Source of the DNA: Dysgonomonas sp. HGC4
Lineage (GTDB): Bacteria > Bacteroidota > Bacteroidia > Bacteroidales > Dysgonomonadaceae
NCBI RefSeq assembly: GCF_001261715.1
Contig: NZ_CVRU01000111.1
Location: 44,511 to 108,510, forward strand
DNA: 64,000 bases
Reading direction: 5' to 3'
Numbering within the stretch: position 1 is the first letter of the stretch; each line of letters opens with the position of its first letter. The notes beneath the pieces are model-generated. The model ran no database searches. It worked only from the letters and a program-made list of their open reading frames with translations, and was not told the origin of the DNA. This document shows positions 54,343 through 63,749 of this stretch, piece after piece. The position numbers were made by a program, and so were the translations under genes.

Positions 54343-56169
54343 ATGAGAAATATCATTTTCACACTACTAACTATACTCTTCTTTTCGGCTTGTGAATACG
54401 ACAGCGATAATATCCATTATAAGGATATTGAGAAGCCAAAGGACATTCAAATAGGCGTTGATCTCGCCGGAGTGAATCCTGATGACACTATTTATATCTA
54501 TGCGAATACGCAGCTACATTATTCATTAGACACTCAAGGAAAAGAAATTTTAAATCAAAATTTTTTCCTTGATGGAAGGAATATATATTTATCAAATGGT
54601 TACTTGAATATAAATCCTTATTTTTCAGATGGAGAAAATCACAAATTAGATATAAACATCGAGCTTAAATCTAATAGCGGAAGTATGGCTGATGCCCTTG
54701 GTTACGAGAAATACATAGGACAGATATCTTATAACCTAAAATTCATCACAGGTTTACCTCTTCAATTAAATATAAAACAAGAACAAGACCCCGAAGGTTA
54801 TTTAAAACTAGTTTGGAATAAACCTGAGTTGAAAGGGTTAGAAGTCGAAAAATATGAAATATCATATAAAAACGGTGATGGAGAGGAAATAAAGTTGACA
54901 ACAATAAGCAATCCAAATACAACCTATATTGTTGATAAGAGCTATGTATATGGATATCGGACTTATACAATTAAAACTGTTTTTGAGAATGGAAGGATGC
55001 AAACTTGGACAGACCTGCATACTGCTGAGTATTCGACAATAACAGGTGATAATTTTACATTTGAAGATACTCCTGATATAGATAAAATAAAAATATCATG
55101 GAACAATAAATTCCCATCTCGCTTTGTACTTAAATGGATAGATAATAAGATTATACCCATTGAAGATGGAAAATCAAGTATTATAGTACAACGTCCCTAT
55201 TTTTCGACCGAGGCTACACACTTTCAATTGTATATTTTACCAGATAATCAGAATAAAGATAATTACGAAGGAGCCCATTATATTAGTGCCGATTATGCTT
55301 TCCCTCGTTTCAAAAATTACTCGTACGACATTGCGTATAATGCTAAGCAAAAGCAATTACTAGGAGTAACGTTTAATAAGATGTATATTTATAATGCTAA
55401 GAATATGGAATTTATAGGTGAGCAATCACTCATTAAATACAATAACGGCACTACAGGAGACAAGGTGAGATGCTCTCCTACAAATGGAATGATAGCTTAC
55501 AGTAGTTATCAGAAAATATATTTAGTCAAAAACAATGATTTTAAATCACCAATTCTTATAGAATCTGAGGATAATTATCTTTACGACTTTTTGTTAACAG
55601 ATGATAGGCTGATTATAAAATACCTAAACTATAAAGAGGGTGGCTATGTAGTTCATATATATAATGCTAATAATGGACAATTCTTATATAAGTTTGCCGA
55701 ACAGTCGGAATATTTCTCTATGACCATATCTTCAACTGGAAAATACTTTTGTTATTACACCACTACCAAACTCAAAATATATGAATTGGGGGAAGCTCAG
55801 CAAAAATTAATTCTAGAACAGGATAATTCCGTAGATAAAAATTATTTCTGCCGCTTCGACCCTATTAATTCAAATGAATTAATACTTAGTAATGGCAAAA
55901 TATTTTATAAATTAAATGTCCAAACTTTAACTAAATCAAAAGAAGCAATAGGGTATTTAGAGGCTATAGATCCTGTCACAGGGAATATGCTATACAGCAT
56001 TAAAACTGAGACTATTGCAAGGTTATCTGTTTTGAATTCACAGATGACCAGTACTATTTTTGAAATAGCTTATAATGCCAACTCTTCGTTTGCTGATCTC
56101 CGTTTTATTAATGGCTTTATAATTAAAGAATCTGCTTATATGGACGTCTCTAAATATCTAAAAAAATGA
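54343..56169 (+). CDS. surface lipoprotein with FnIII-like and propeller-like domains
   Basis: A 608-residue lipoprotein (ILFFSAC, Cys17, then EYDSD). Residues about 135-215 look like a fibronectin type III domain (GLPLQLNIKQEQDPEGYLKL, KYEISYKNGDGEE). From about 300 the sequence repeats strands such as YDIAYNAKQKQLLGVTFNKM, AYSSYQKIYLVKNN and FCYYTTTKLKIYEL, suggesting a beta-propeller. It is the first gene of a five-gene envelope operon and shares ATGA with the next gene. I recognise no named family. Confidence 0.6.
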   Translation: MRNIIFTLLTILFFSACEYDSDNIHYKDIEKPKDIQIGVDLAGVNPDDTIYIYANTQLHYSLDTQGKEILNQNFFLDGRNIYLSNGYLNINPYFSDGENHKLDINIELKSNSGSMADALGYEKYIGQISYNLKFITGLPLQLNIKQEQDPEGYLKLVWNKPELKGLEVEKYEISYKNGDGEEIKLTTISNPNTTYIVDKSYVYGYRTYTIKTVFENGRMQTWTDLHTAEYSTITGDNFTFEDTPDIDKIKISWNNKFPSRFVLKWIDNKIIPIEDGKSSIIVQRPYFSTEATHFQLYILPDNQNKDNYEGAHYISADYAFPRFKNYSYDIAYNAKQKQLLGVTFNKMYIYNAKNMEFIGEQSLIKYNNGTTGDKVRCSPTNGMIAYSSYQKIYLVKNNDFKSPILIESEDNYLYDFLLTDDRLIIKYLNYKEGGYVVHIYNANNGQFLYKFAEQSEYFSMTISSTGKYFCYYTTTKLKIYELGEAQQKLILEQDNSVDKNYFCRFDPINSNELILSNGKIFYKLNVQTLTKSKEAIGYLEAIDPVTGNMLYSIKTETIARLSVLNSQMTSTIFEIAYNANSSFADLRFINGFIIKESAYMDVSKYLKK

Positions 56170-56861
56170 AAAAAACAACTATTATATTATTCTGTATATT
56201 AATGTGCTTACAGGCTAAAGCACAATTTTCAATAAGTTATTCATTTGGATATGGTACATATAAAATGGGTGATATGAAAAACATCTTAAAGTCGGCTGAA
56301 GAAATAATTAATTCACAATATCCCGGATTAGATGCTCAGATTGTCGACAATTTTCCAGGCTATATCACTCATACCCTAGATGTAGGATATAGAATACAAC
56401 AAAATGAATTTGGGCAAAAAGCTACTTTCCTAACAACCGGAGGAAAACTTTCGCGAGCCGATTATTCAGGTGAATATGAAGAAAAAATAACGCTTTCTGC
56501 ATATCGGCAAGGCGTCTTTTATAGGAACTATTTCTACACTAGCAATATGAACAATAATAGAAGTTTATCTTTATTTGGAGAAATATCGCCCAGTCTTATA
56601 TTTACAAAAATGAAAACTGAAGGGCATATCTCAATTGGAAATGAAACTCAGCATATGGATCAAATACATCTAAATAGTACAAGTTTTACCATATTACCTC
56701 AAATAGGGCTAAAATTTAATTTGAATCCCCATATTGGCTTTCTTCTAAGTTCGGGCTATGATTTTAATTTTGGCTCAGGGATTGATAAACTTGGAGGTAA
56801 CAAAATCGATTGGTCAGGTTTCAGAGTTAGTCTTGGAGCTTCTTATACTTTTAATCAATGA
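56166..56861 (+). CDS. outer-membrane beta-barrel protein of the envelope operon
   Basis: A 231-residue protein with signal peptide (MKKTTIILFCILMCLQAKAQ), an alternating strand pattern and a C-terminus GFRVSLGASYTFNQ, with aromatic residues in strands: an OmpW/porin-like small barrel. Its start overlaps the preceding lipoprotein stop (ATGA) and its stop overlaps the next gene (ATGA), so the first three genes are translationally coupled. Function unknown. Confidence 0.65.
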   Translation: MKKTTIILFCILMCLQAKAQFSISYSFGYGTYKMGDMKNILKSAEEIINSQYPGLDAQIVDNFPGYITHTLDVGYRIQQNEFGQKATFLTTGGKLSRADYSGEYEEKITLSAYRQGVFYRNYFYTSNMNNNRSLSLFGEISPSLIFTKMKTEGHISIGNETQHMDQIHLNSTSFTILPQIGLKFNLNPHIGFLLSSGYDFNFGSGIDKLGGNKIDWSGFRVSLGASYTFNQ

Positions 56862-57289
56862 GTAGTCGTCTAATTATTTTTCTTTGTATTCTTTGCAATC
56901 TTTTAATAGGGAATAGTATAGTGTACTTTTGGTCTTCGCCCTCTACAAACTGGGATTTGATGATAGGTATGTCCTTATCTTGTATATTATGCTACCTGTT
57001 TATCTTTAAATATATCAATCTCAAAAGTTGGAATATAATTAAACTAATGTTCTTCTCTATTTTTGCTTGCGTTGTTATCGAATTAATTGGTTGCTCTCTT
57101 GCCTCGGTTGTTACTGGACTAAAAAGAGAAGAATCGGATTATTTTTTTGACACCTTGAAAGGACTGAGTATTGGACTTTTTTTGGGAATACTGGGTAATA
57201 TACTTATGTTCCCTATAACAATAACGATGGGAGTTTTAAATTTAATCTGGTTTCGAAAGTTTCAAAAATCTTTAACTTTAGAATATTAA
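56858..57289 (+). CDS. four-segment inner-membrane protein of the envelope operon
   Basis: A 143-residue protein with four hydrophobic segments (about 5-25, 33-50, 60-85, 105-130) and few charged residues. No known motif. It is coupled by ATGA to the barrel gene. It could anchor the system in the inner membrane; this is inference. Confidence 0.6.
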   Translation: MSSRLIIFLCILCNLLIGNSIVYFWSSPSTNWDLMIGMSLSCILCYLFIFKYINLKSWNIIKLMFFSIFACVVIELIGCSLASVVTGLKREESDYFFDTLKGLSIGLFLGILGNILMFPITITMGVLNLIWFRKFQKSLTLEY

Positions 57290-57305
57290 CCAATACATAA
57301 ATTCT

Positions 57306-57629
57306 ATGAGAAAAATAATAGCCTTTTCGTTCCTTATATGCCTCCTTACAAGCTGTGCATCAATAATAGGAAGAGCTAAGACTGAAGAAATTCGTCTGGG
57401 AATGAGTAAAGAGGAAGTTCGCACACTTCTAAAATCGGCTCATGGGACAGCTAAAACGGCAAGTGCCCGACAATTACAGGATGGTGCATTAGAAGAATCT
57501 ATTGAGCTAACCGAAGGTTACAATAAATATACTTTCATATTTATAGATGGCTACTTAAACGAATGGTACACGATAGATGTTCGTACAATTATTCCTCCTG
57601 CACCCATCATTCATAATGACGCAAATTAA
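57306..57629 (+). CDS. BamE/SmpA-like small lipoprotein
   Basis: A 107-residue lipoprotein (ICLLTSC, Cys17). RLGMSKEEVRTLLKSAHGTA is the typical start of the SmpA/OmlA (BamE-like) fold, followed by a beta part with NKYTFIFIDGYLNEWYTID. In BamE the fold helps outer-membrane protein assembly; here it is one of three exported parts of an unknown envelope operon. Confidence 0.65.
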   Translation: MRKIIAFSFLICLLTSCASIIGRAKTEEIRLGMSKEEVRTLLKSAHGTAKTASARQLQDGALEESIELTEGYNKYTFIFIDGYLNEWYTIDVRTIIPPAPIIHNDAN

Positions 57630-57635
57630 TAGATT

Positions 57636-58469
57636 TTGAATATTCACATCAAATATTTATCTCTGCTACTGTTGGTAGGTTTGGCATCATTAAACTCATG
57701 CTCAACCTACTATGGCTCTACTATGAATACTAAAGACCCATATACTATAAAGAATGAATATGGCGAATTTTTGGTAGAGGGAGATAGCTTGGATGTTATT
57801 TACAATTTCTATGGCGAAAATGCACCCATAGCAGTGAGCGTAGTCAACAAAATGTCTAAGCCACTGTATATAAACTGGCGAAAGTCGGGCATAATGATAG
57901 ACGATATCCCCTCCCCTTATCAAGATCCCAATGTACACGAGATTGACGATGAGGCTATCGTTAACTTTAGCTCATTCTTAGACGATCCCGATGGATTGGG
58001 TTACGTAAAACCTTATTCGAGATTAAACAAACAGATTCTGGAACTGACTAATTTTAATTTCGACAAAATACCTGATACTCTTTTTCTTAAATGGAACACA
58101 GAGGCTGATAGCCGAGGAGACAATAAAAAATACAATGCGATTAGATATATTGCATCTAATTCGCCCATATATTTGAGAACATTCCTTACCATATACGAAG
58201 ATTCTATGGAGGCAGGCGAAGCTTTTTTCTACGAAAACGATTTCTACATGTCTGAATTAATCAAAGGAAGTGGGTCTCTTAATAAACTTGAAGCTTACAG
58301 AAACTGGCGTGGCGACTTCTTCTATGTTAAACCTCAGAAAGAGAAAAAGCCCAAGACTGAAAAGAAAGCCCCTTCTATTCTCGAAAAAGTAGCTCACGTT
58401 ACAGGACAGATTTTACTGTGGGCGGTTGAGGGCAGTAGTGGACACGATATTAATCAGCAATCAGAATAA
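57636..58469 (+). CDS. lipoprotein of the envelope operon, TTG start
   Basis: A 277-residue lipoprotein (ASLNSC, Cys22). The signal peptide requires a start at the TTG at 57636, because an in-frame TAG lies 4-6 bases upstream and the first ATG follows the lipobox. The mature part has no recognised family, but contains GDSLDVIYNFYGENAPIAVS and ends in a Lys-rich stretch and a helix. It closes the operon before a hairpin. A non-ATG start suggests reduced expression. Confidence 0.6.
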   Translation: MNIHIKYLSLLLLVGLASLNSCSTYYGSTMNTKDPYTIKNEYGEFLVEGDSLDVIYNFYGENAPIAVSVVNKMSKPLYINWRKSGIMIDDIPSPYQDPNVHEIDDEAIVNFSSFLDDPDGLGYVKPYSRLNKQILELTNFNFDKIPDTLFLKWNTEADSRGDNKKYNAIRYIASNSPIYLRTFLTIYEDSMEAGEAFFYENDFYMSELIKGSGSLNKLEAYRNWRGDFFYVKPQKEKKPKTEKKAPSILEKVAHVTGQILLWAVEGSSGHDINQQSE

Positions 58470-58471
58470 AA

Positions 58472-58499
58472 AAGTGAGCACATTTTCATGCACTCACTT
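58472..58499. terminator. hairpin between convergent genes
   Basis: AAGTGAG-ca-CAT pairs with ATG-ca-CTCACTT with an inner mismatch, followed by T-rich DNA. Confidence 0.6.
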
Positions 58500-58530
58500 C
58501 TCTTATATACTATTTGTTAGTCTAATTTAC

Positions 58531-59469
58531 TTATTGACCTATGAAAGTATTGTATGCTTCTACAACACCTCTATAATTGCTCATGGCAGACGAATATAAG
58601 TTATTTAGACGATCTGATTTTGGATTTGTTTCCAGTTCAAGATTCAGAGCATCCATCGCTTTTAGAGCCTCTTCGCTTTTTCTGTAAAAGTTTTGAAACA
58701 CTTCTTTATAATAAACATCACTCAACTTTTTCACATCCTTAGTTGATATGTCTTTATTCTGAGCTATTGATTTTGATGCCGCCGATATTCCAGCTTTTAC
58801 CAGTTCGCTATCGATAGCTTCTTGATTAAATAATTCCAAGATAGCCTCCAATGCATTCAGATCCGATTTCATAGGGATGATAAACTCAGCAATTTTGCTT
58901 TTTTGAAGCAATATAAGCTCGGCATCGTTACCTGCTTTAGATGCTAATCTAGAAGCTTCTGACCAGCCAGTATATCCTTTTTGAAAATAAAAGGCAAGAC
59001 TGTCCTGCATAGCAGGATATTTTGCAAATTCAGTATCAGTAAGGTATTCCTTTTCTGAGAAATAGTCACTCATTGCTGTTGCCCATTTAACCGCATTTGC
59101 GATATTTTTATCTGCCAGAGTAATTGCATTGGCAATCTCTTTCTTTTCGGCAAACTCAGGAGCACCTTTATAAGCTGCAGCATATTCTTTTTGATCGCCA
59201 AAACAAGCTTCAAAATTCTTATAGTTCACAAAGAAAGGTTGAACGTTAGGATTTCTTTTCAGCTTCGAAAGATTACTTTCGGCTGTTGATAGCATCGATT
59301 TGTAGTTGTCGGCGCTAGTTCTGTTTTTGTTACTCAACTCAATAACACTATTGCATAATCTTATTATATTGGACGCATCCAACTCGGCTTTAGTGTACGT
59401 TTTTTGTTGTGACATTGCCATTAATGACATCAGCAACATCGAGACCATGAATGTAAGTTTAATTCTCAT
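58531..59469 (-). CDS. exported DUF3829-like helical protein
   Basis: A 312-residue exported protein (signal LTFMVSMLLMSLMAMSQ), otherwise almost all helical, with YNRSADNYKSMLSTAESNLS-like and VVEAYNTFIGQ segments. The arrangement, including KxYxxAxLxASNIIRLCN near the N-terminus, fits DUF3829 (YiiG-like) proteins, which are periplasmic and of unknown role. The gene is alone; a dispersed palindrome lies just upstream. Confidence 0.55.
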   Translation of the reverse strand: MRIKLTFMVSMLLMSLMAMSQQKTYTKAELDASNIIRLCNSVIELSNKNRTSADNYKSMLSTAESNLSKLKRNPNVQPFFVNYKNFEACFGDQKEYAAAYKGAPEFAEKKEIANAITLADKNIANAVKWATAMSDYFSEKEYLTDTEFAKYPAMQDSLAFYFQKGYTGWSEASRLASKAGNDAELILLQKSKIAEFIIPMKSDLNALEAILELFNQEAIDSELVKAGISAASKSIAQNKDISTKDVKKLSDVYYKEVFQNFYRKSEEALKAMDALNLELETNPKSDRLNNLYSSAMSNYRGVVEAYNTFIGQ

Positions 59470-59497
59470 TTTATTTAAATTATAATTAGTGTGCCAT

Positions 59498-59511
59498 AGG
59501 TCTTTAGACCT
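59498..59511. repeat. palindrome AGGTCT-TT-AGACCT
   Basis: A 6+2+6 palindrome between the DUF3829-like and CDF genes; member of the dispersed set. Confidence 0.55.
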
Positions 59512-59570
59512 GTTTTTCTTTCAATTTCATTCGCTGTAACTCCCAACGAATTCTTAATTTATAAATACGA

Positions 59571-60440
59571 TTACCACGATGGCTCTACATGAATAAGCAC
59601 ATCTGCTATTTCGGGCATCTTTTCTTTCAATCTATTTTTTAAATCATGAGCAATATCGTGCCCTTCTTTTACCGTAATATTTTTATCTACAATTATATGC
59701 AAATCAACATAAAAGGTCATACCCGTTTTTCTAACATGGCATTTCTCTGTATCCTGCACACCCTCTATGGTTTTAGCAAAATCGCAAACATCGTTAACCA
59801 TATCGGGATATATATCCTTATCCATAATCTCGCCTAAAGCAGGTTTGAGAATCTTATAACTATTGTAGAGTATAATGAATGAAGCTAATAATGCCGCCCA
59901 ATCGTCAGCCGCTTCATAGCCTTTGCCCATCACCAAAGCAATCGAGATCCCAATAAAAGCAGCAACCGAAGTTATAGCATCGCTACGATGATGCCATGCA
60001 TCTGCAACCAAGGATGTACTTTTGGTTAATCGAGCCTTTCTTATTACTAATTGATACGAAATTTCTTTCCAAATAATAATTCCACCCAAAACAATCAAAG
60101 TAAATGGCTTAGGAGGCTCATGCGGCTCGTTTATATTCTGAATACTTTCGTAAGCAATAATAGTTGCCGATATAATAAGAAAACCCACTACACCGAATGT
60201 TACCAAAGGCTCTATACGCCCATGTCCGTAAGGATGTTTCTCATCGGCAGGTTTATTCGAATATTTAATACCACATAGTACAGCTATCGAAGAGAATATG
60301 TCGGCTGTTGATTCTATTGCATCTGCAATAAGTGCATAGGAATTTCCGAAATATCCGGCTAACCACTTTATTATAGCCAAAGTTGTATTGCCTATTATAC
60401 TAAAATACGAAGCTTTTATTGCTGTCTGTTCTTTACTCAT
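59571..60440 (-). CDS. cation diffusion facilitator (CDF) metal exporter
   Basis: A 289-residue inner-membrane transporter with six segments. Metal-site motifs are LIADAIESTADIFSS (Asp40, Asp47) and VADAWHHRSDAITS, followed by a cytoplasmic domain (about 205-289) with HVRKTGMTFYVDLHIIVDKN and a terminal His. It exports a divalent metal such as Zn, Fe or Mn in exchange for protons. Not part of an obvious operon. Confidence 0.9.
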   Translation of the reverse strand: MSKEQTAIKASYFSIIGNTTLAIIKWLAGYFGNSYALIADAIESTADIFSSIAVLCGIKYSNKPADEKHPYGHGRIEPLVTFGVVGFLIISATIIAYESIQNINEPHEPPKPFTLIVLGGIIIWKEISYQLVIRKARLTKSTSLVADAWHHRSDAITSVAAFIGISIALVMGKGYEAADDWAALLASFIILYNSYKILKPALGEIMDKDIYPDMVNDVCDFAKTIEGVQDTEKCHVRKTGMTFYVDLHIIVDKNITVKEGHDIAHDLKNRLKEKMPEIADVLIHVEPSW

Positions 60441-60525
60441 GAGTAGAGTTGGGATATGAAATATTGATGCCGCAAAGGTACGGTTTATTGCCGAAAATCA
60501 TAACCTTTGAAAGATTAATAGAGAA

Positions 60526-60556
60526 AAAAGCGCCTATCTTTAAAAGACAGACGCTA
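60526..60556 (-). terminator. hairpin terminator after the rhomboid gene
   Basis: AAAGCG-c-CT-a-TCTTT pairs imperfectly with AAAAGA-c-AG-a-CGCT; a T run follows on the minus strand. Confidence 0.55.
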
Positions 60557-60579
60557 TGTATTTACTGAGAATTAATCTA

Positions 60580-61152
60580 TTAACGAGGGGCTCGCTGCAA
60601 TGTTTTTCGGAACAAGAATGCCCATAGCAAACCGCTTAAAGCTCCAGCTAAATGACCCTCCCACGAAATATGGCTTTCGGTTGGGAATATTCCCCAGATC
60701 AAACCCGAATAGAGAATAACGACAAGGATAGAAACCAGAATTAACTTCCAGTTCTTGCTTAGGATACCTCCAAAGACTAAGAAAGAAGCCAAACCATAGA
60801 TAATACCACTAGCTCCTATATGTGAGGCATAGCGCCCAATAAGCCAGGTTATAATACCGGTAGTGATCCAGATCATGAATAGGTAAAGTGATGCTTTTTT
60901 CTCATAAAAGATGAAGAGCAAGCAACTCAGGAAAAAGAACGGGAGAGTATTTGCTATCAAATGCTCAAAATTGCCATGAATTAAAGGTGCTGTAATAATA
61001 CCCAACAATCCGTCTACCGAACGAGGCAAAATACCTAAACCTGCAAGAGTGTTACCCGTAAGATATTTAATCACTTGAATCACCCAAAAGATAGCTACAA
61101 ATGCGAAAGAGTATTCGACAGCCTTTTTAATTTTCCCCGATTTCTTATTCAT
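60580..61152 (-). CDS. rhomboid-family intramembrane serine protease
   Basis: A 190-residue protein with six membrane segments. The active site is visible: HGNFEHLIANTLPF (oxyanion and His/Asn loop), nucleophile Ser115 in GASGIIYG and His167 in SWEGHLAGALSG. It cuts within the membrane; the substrate is unknown. It lies directly downstream of cobC, with 23 bases between the two genes on the same strand, so it may be co-transcribed. Confidence 0.9.
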   Translation of the reverse strand: MNKKSGKIKKAVEYSFAFVAIFWVIQVIKYLTGNTLAGLGILPRSVDGLLGIITAPLIHGNFEHLIANTLPFFFLSCLLFIFYEKKASLYLFMIWITTGIITWLIGRYASHIGASGIIYGLASFLVFGGILSKNWKLILVSILVVILYSGLIWGIFPTESHISWEGHLAGALSGLLWAFLFRKTLQRAPR

Positions 61153-61175
61153 GATTCCAAGAGTTTTATAAAGTG

Positions 61176-61706
61176 TTATATATTAAGACATACTATTTCT
61201 CCGTAAGCGGGCACTGTATCGAATGCATTTTCGAGAGTAGAATCGCCTGTATATACTTTCGCACAGTTGATAACACCCCCATGAGTAAATATGGCTACAT
61301 TCTTATAATCCTCCTTTTTTATTTCATCCAAAAGAGAGGCTACTCTATCATATAACATCTTGAATGACTCTCCTCCTGTAGCAGGTTGATGTATCCAGTT
61401 TTCATACCAACTTTCTATATTTTCATCATCAATATGGTCCCAGTTCATCATCTCCCATTCTCCGAAGTACATTTCTTTAAGACGATCTATCCATTGTACA
61501 TCGCCCTGAAATCCGCAGTATCTTGCCAATTTACGGCAACGGCTCAAGGGGCTCGAATAAACGGCATCAAACTCAATGCCTTTCAGTTTTTGTTTTACAA
61601 CCTCTGCTTCTTCTTCAAAAGTGGACTTCAACGGAACGTTAGATTGCCCGTAACATGTACCTTGTGGTACATCTACTGAGGTATGTCGTATCAAATATAA
61701 TTTCAT
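61176..61706 (-). CDS. cobC: alpha-ribazole phosphatase
   Basis: A 176-residue histidine phosphatase. The catalytic start LYLIRHTSVDVPQGTCYGQS, later SSPLSRCRKLA, and FTHGGVINC, fit CobC, which dephosphorylates alpha-ribazole 5'-phosphate in cobalamin nucleotide-loop assembly. CobS and CobT genes lie upstream on the same strand, which supports the call over a general phosphoglycerate-mutase-like enzyme. Confidence 0.85.
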   Translation of the reverse strand: MKLYLIRHTSVDVPQGTCYGQSNVPLKSTFEEEAEVVKQKLKGIEFDAVYSSPLSRCRKLARYCGFQGDVQWIDRLKEMYFGEWEMMNWDHIDDENIESWYENWIHQPATGGESFKMLYDRVASLLDEIKKEDYKNVAIFTHGGVINCAKVYTGDSTLENAFDTVPAYGEIVCLNI

Positions 61707-61718
61707 ATTTCTGTTTTT

Positions 61719-61733
61719 AAGGTTTTACACCTT
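61719..61733. repeat. short inverted repeat AAGGT-TTTAC-ACCTT
   Basis: A 5+5+5 inverted repeat between cobC and cobS; a loose relative of the dispersed palindromes. Confidence 0.35.
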
Positions 61734-61767
61734 CTTATTAGTTCGGCAATTACAGCCTGCTATGATT

Positions 61768-62529
61768 CTAAAATAAAGTACTTAATAAGTTATACACAGC
61801 CACGATTCCCAGATAGAACGAAAGTTCGCACATTAAAAACAATGCTCCGCAACAATCGCCTGTATATCCCTGTATTTTTTTATTCATCAACGATGTCAAC
61901 AATAAAAAAGCCAGAATCGGGAGAATAACAGCCAGCCAATACTCCTTGGGCAGCAAACCGAAAAACGGTACTAATCCAAACAATGCAGAGAGGATAAATG
62001 TTCGCAAAACCATCGTTTTATAAACCATTTTAGCCTTACTTGTTTCCTCGTTGCGAGCGTAAGGCAAGCGCAATGTTATAAGTGAACCTATAAACTTACA
62101 GAGGGGATCTCCTGCCAAAACTACCAAGCATGCAATATGCAGAGGCAGCGAGGTGAGCAAGAAAAACAGAAGCAAGAAATAAAAGATAAGGCTAACCACT
62201 CCGTACGTTCCAATATGAGAATCTTTCATTATAGCCAGAATCCGCTCCTTAGAAGTTCCACCGCCAAAGCCATCAAAGAAATCTGCCAGGCCATCTTCAT
62301 GCAAAGCACCTGTTATAAGCAAACGGCTCAATATAGCTAGTACAACAGCTATGTGGATAGGAAATACAAAGGAGGTAGCCCACAACACCAATGCCATAAT
62401 CGAGCCAGTGAGCCAACCAACTACCGACCAATAATTAATGACCTGTTTGAAATATTCATTAGGCACATTAAAAATCCGCCAAAACGGTAAGCGGGTAAAA
62501 AAGATCAGCGCAGCTCCAATATTATTCAT
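61768..62529 (-). CDS. cobS: adenosylcobinamide-GDP ribazoletransferase
   Basis: A 253-residue membrane protein with about six segments. The signature region ALHEDGLADFFDGFGGG, an Asp-rich metal-binding stretch, and GTYGVVSLI are typical of CobS, which joins GDP-cobinamide and alpha-ribazole in the last step of the cobalamin nucleotide loop. It lies between cobT and cobC. Confidence 0.9.
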   Translation of the reverse strand: MNNIGAALIFFTRLPFWRIFNVPNEYFKQVINYWSVVGWLTGSIMALVLWATSFVFPIHIAVVLAILSRLLITGALHEDGLADFFDGFGGGTSKERILAIMKDSHIGTYGVVSLIFYFLLLFFLLTSLPLHIACLVVLAGDPLCKFIGSLITLRLPYARNEETSKAKMVYKTMVLRTFILSALFGLVPFFGLLPKEYWLAVILPILAFLLLTSLMNKKIQGYTGDCCGALFLMCELSFYLGIVAVYNLLSTLF

Positions 62530-62548
62530 CTGATGAGGTATTTCTGAT

Positions 62549-62563
62549 AAGGTCTGAGACCTT
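62549..62563. repeat. palindrome AAGGTCT-G-AGACCTT
   Basis: A perfect 7+1+7 palindrome just upstream of cobS and downstream of cobT; the clearest member of the dispersed set. Confidence 0.65.
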
Positions 62564-62705
62564 TTGTTCTCTAATTAAATGCAATTTAGAATTATTACTG
62601 AGGAAGGCAACAGTAAATAATTCAGCTAATTTAATCATTTTGCTCGATTCGATCTATCTAAAATCTCGTTTTAGTTATAGTTTAAGCACTTAAATCAAAA
62701 TCCGT

Positions 62706-63749
62706 TTAATCGAAGTATTTAGTGACCTCAATTGCCTTAAAAGAATTCATTTCATTAATCATTCTCACTGCCGAATCTAGAATGGGATAAGCGCACAAAG
62801 CACCTGTACCCTCCCCTAGTCGCAAATCGAGATGAAGTATAGGTTTCACTTTCAAGAAATCTAGTAATGTTTTATGTCCTGCTTCATCGCCTTGATGTCC
62901 GAATATTGCGTAATGCAAAACATCCCGATTGATTCGTGCAGCAGCCAATATGCATGAAGTCATTATAAAGCCATCTACTAGAATAATCATACCCAATTCG
63001 GCAGCCTTAAGCATACCACCAACAGTCATCACCATTTCGTAACCTCCAAAGTGGCGCATTACATCGGCGGTGGTTCCATCGCCCTGATAATTATCCGTAG
63101 CTTGCCTAAGAACTTTATATTTATGTTCCAATATTTTACCTGCATGATCTGAGCCTGCTCCAACACAATCGCGAAGAAGAATTCCCGTAAATGTATTCAT
63201 CCAAATAGCCGATGATGAGGTATTGGTTATACCCATTTCGCCAAAGCAGATAACATTAGAACCTTCGTCATAAGATTGCTGCACCACTTCGGCTCCGACC
63301 TCGATAGCCTGATCAAACTCGTCCATCAACATCGCAGGCTGATATAAGTAACTGCGGGTTGCTTTACGAATCTTACGATGTATGATTCGATCATCCGTAA
63401 GATCGAAATCATAGTTCACACCTCCATCCACAACTTTCAGACCGAAACCATGTTGACGTGCTAAGAAGTTTACACCTGCTCCTCCTTCGAGAAAGTTAAA
63501 AACCATTTGTCTGGTTACTTCCTGAGGTGATGGGCTTACACCTTCTTCTGCAATTCCATGATCGGCTGCAAATACTATATGAACGGGCTTCGTAAGTGAT
63601 GGACTTGTGGTTTGCTGAATCCATCCGATTTGTAGTGCTAATTCTTCGAGGATTCCTAAAGAGCCTTTCGGTTTGGTCAGATTATCTATTTTCTCTTGAA
63701 TTTGAGGTATAATTCCTTCGTCAGGCTTTCTTATATTAAACTGGAGCAT
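62706..63749 (-). CDS. cobT: nicotinate-nucleotide--dimethylbenzimidazole phosphoribosyltransferase
   Basis: A 347-residue cytoplasmic enzyme, usual length for CobT. Recognisable stretches are [52 protein letters not shown] and the catalytic-Glu region [16 protein letters not shown]. It makes alpha-ribazole 5'-phosphate from nicotinate mononucleotide and a lower ligand base. It is the first cob gene in the window on this strand. Confidence 0.95.
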   Translation of the reverse strand: MLQFNIRKPDEGIIPQIQEKIDNLTKPKGSLGILEELALQIGWIQQTTSPSLTKPVHIVFAADHGIAEEGVSPSPQEVTRQMVFNFLEGGAGVNFLARQHGFGLKVVDGGVNYDFDLTDDRIIHRKIRKATRSYLYQPAMLMDEFDQAIEVGAEVVQQSYDEGSNVICFGEMGITNTSSSAIWMNTFTGILLRDCVGAGSDHAGKILEHKYKVLRQATDNYQGDGTTADVMRHFGGYEMVMTVGGMLKAAELGMIILVDGFIMTSCILAAARINRDVLHYAIFGHQGDEAGHKTLLDFLKVKPILHLDLRLGEGTGALCAYPILDSAVRMINEMNSFKAIEVTKYFD

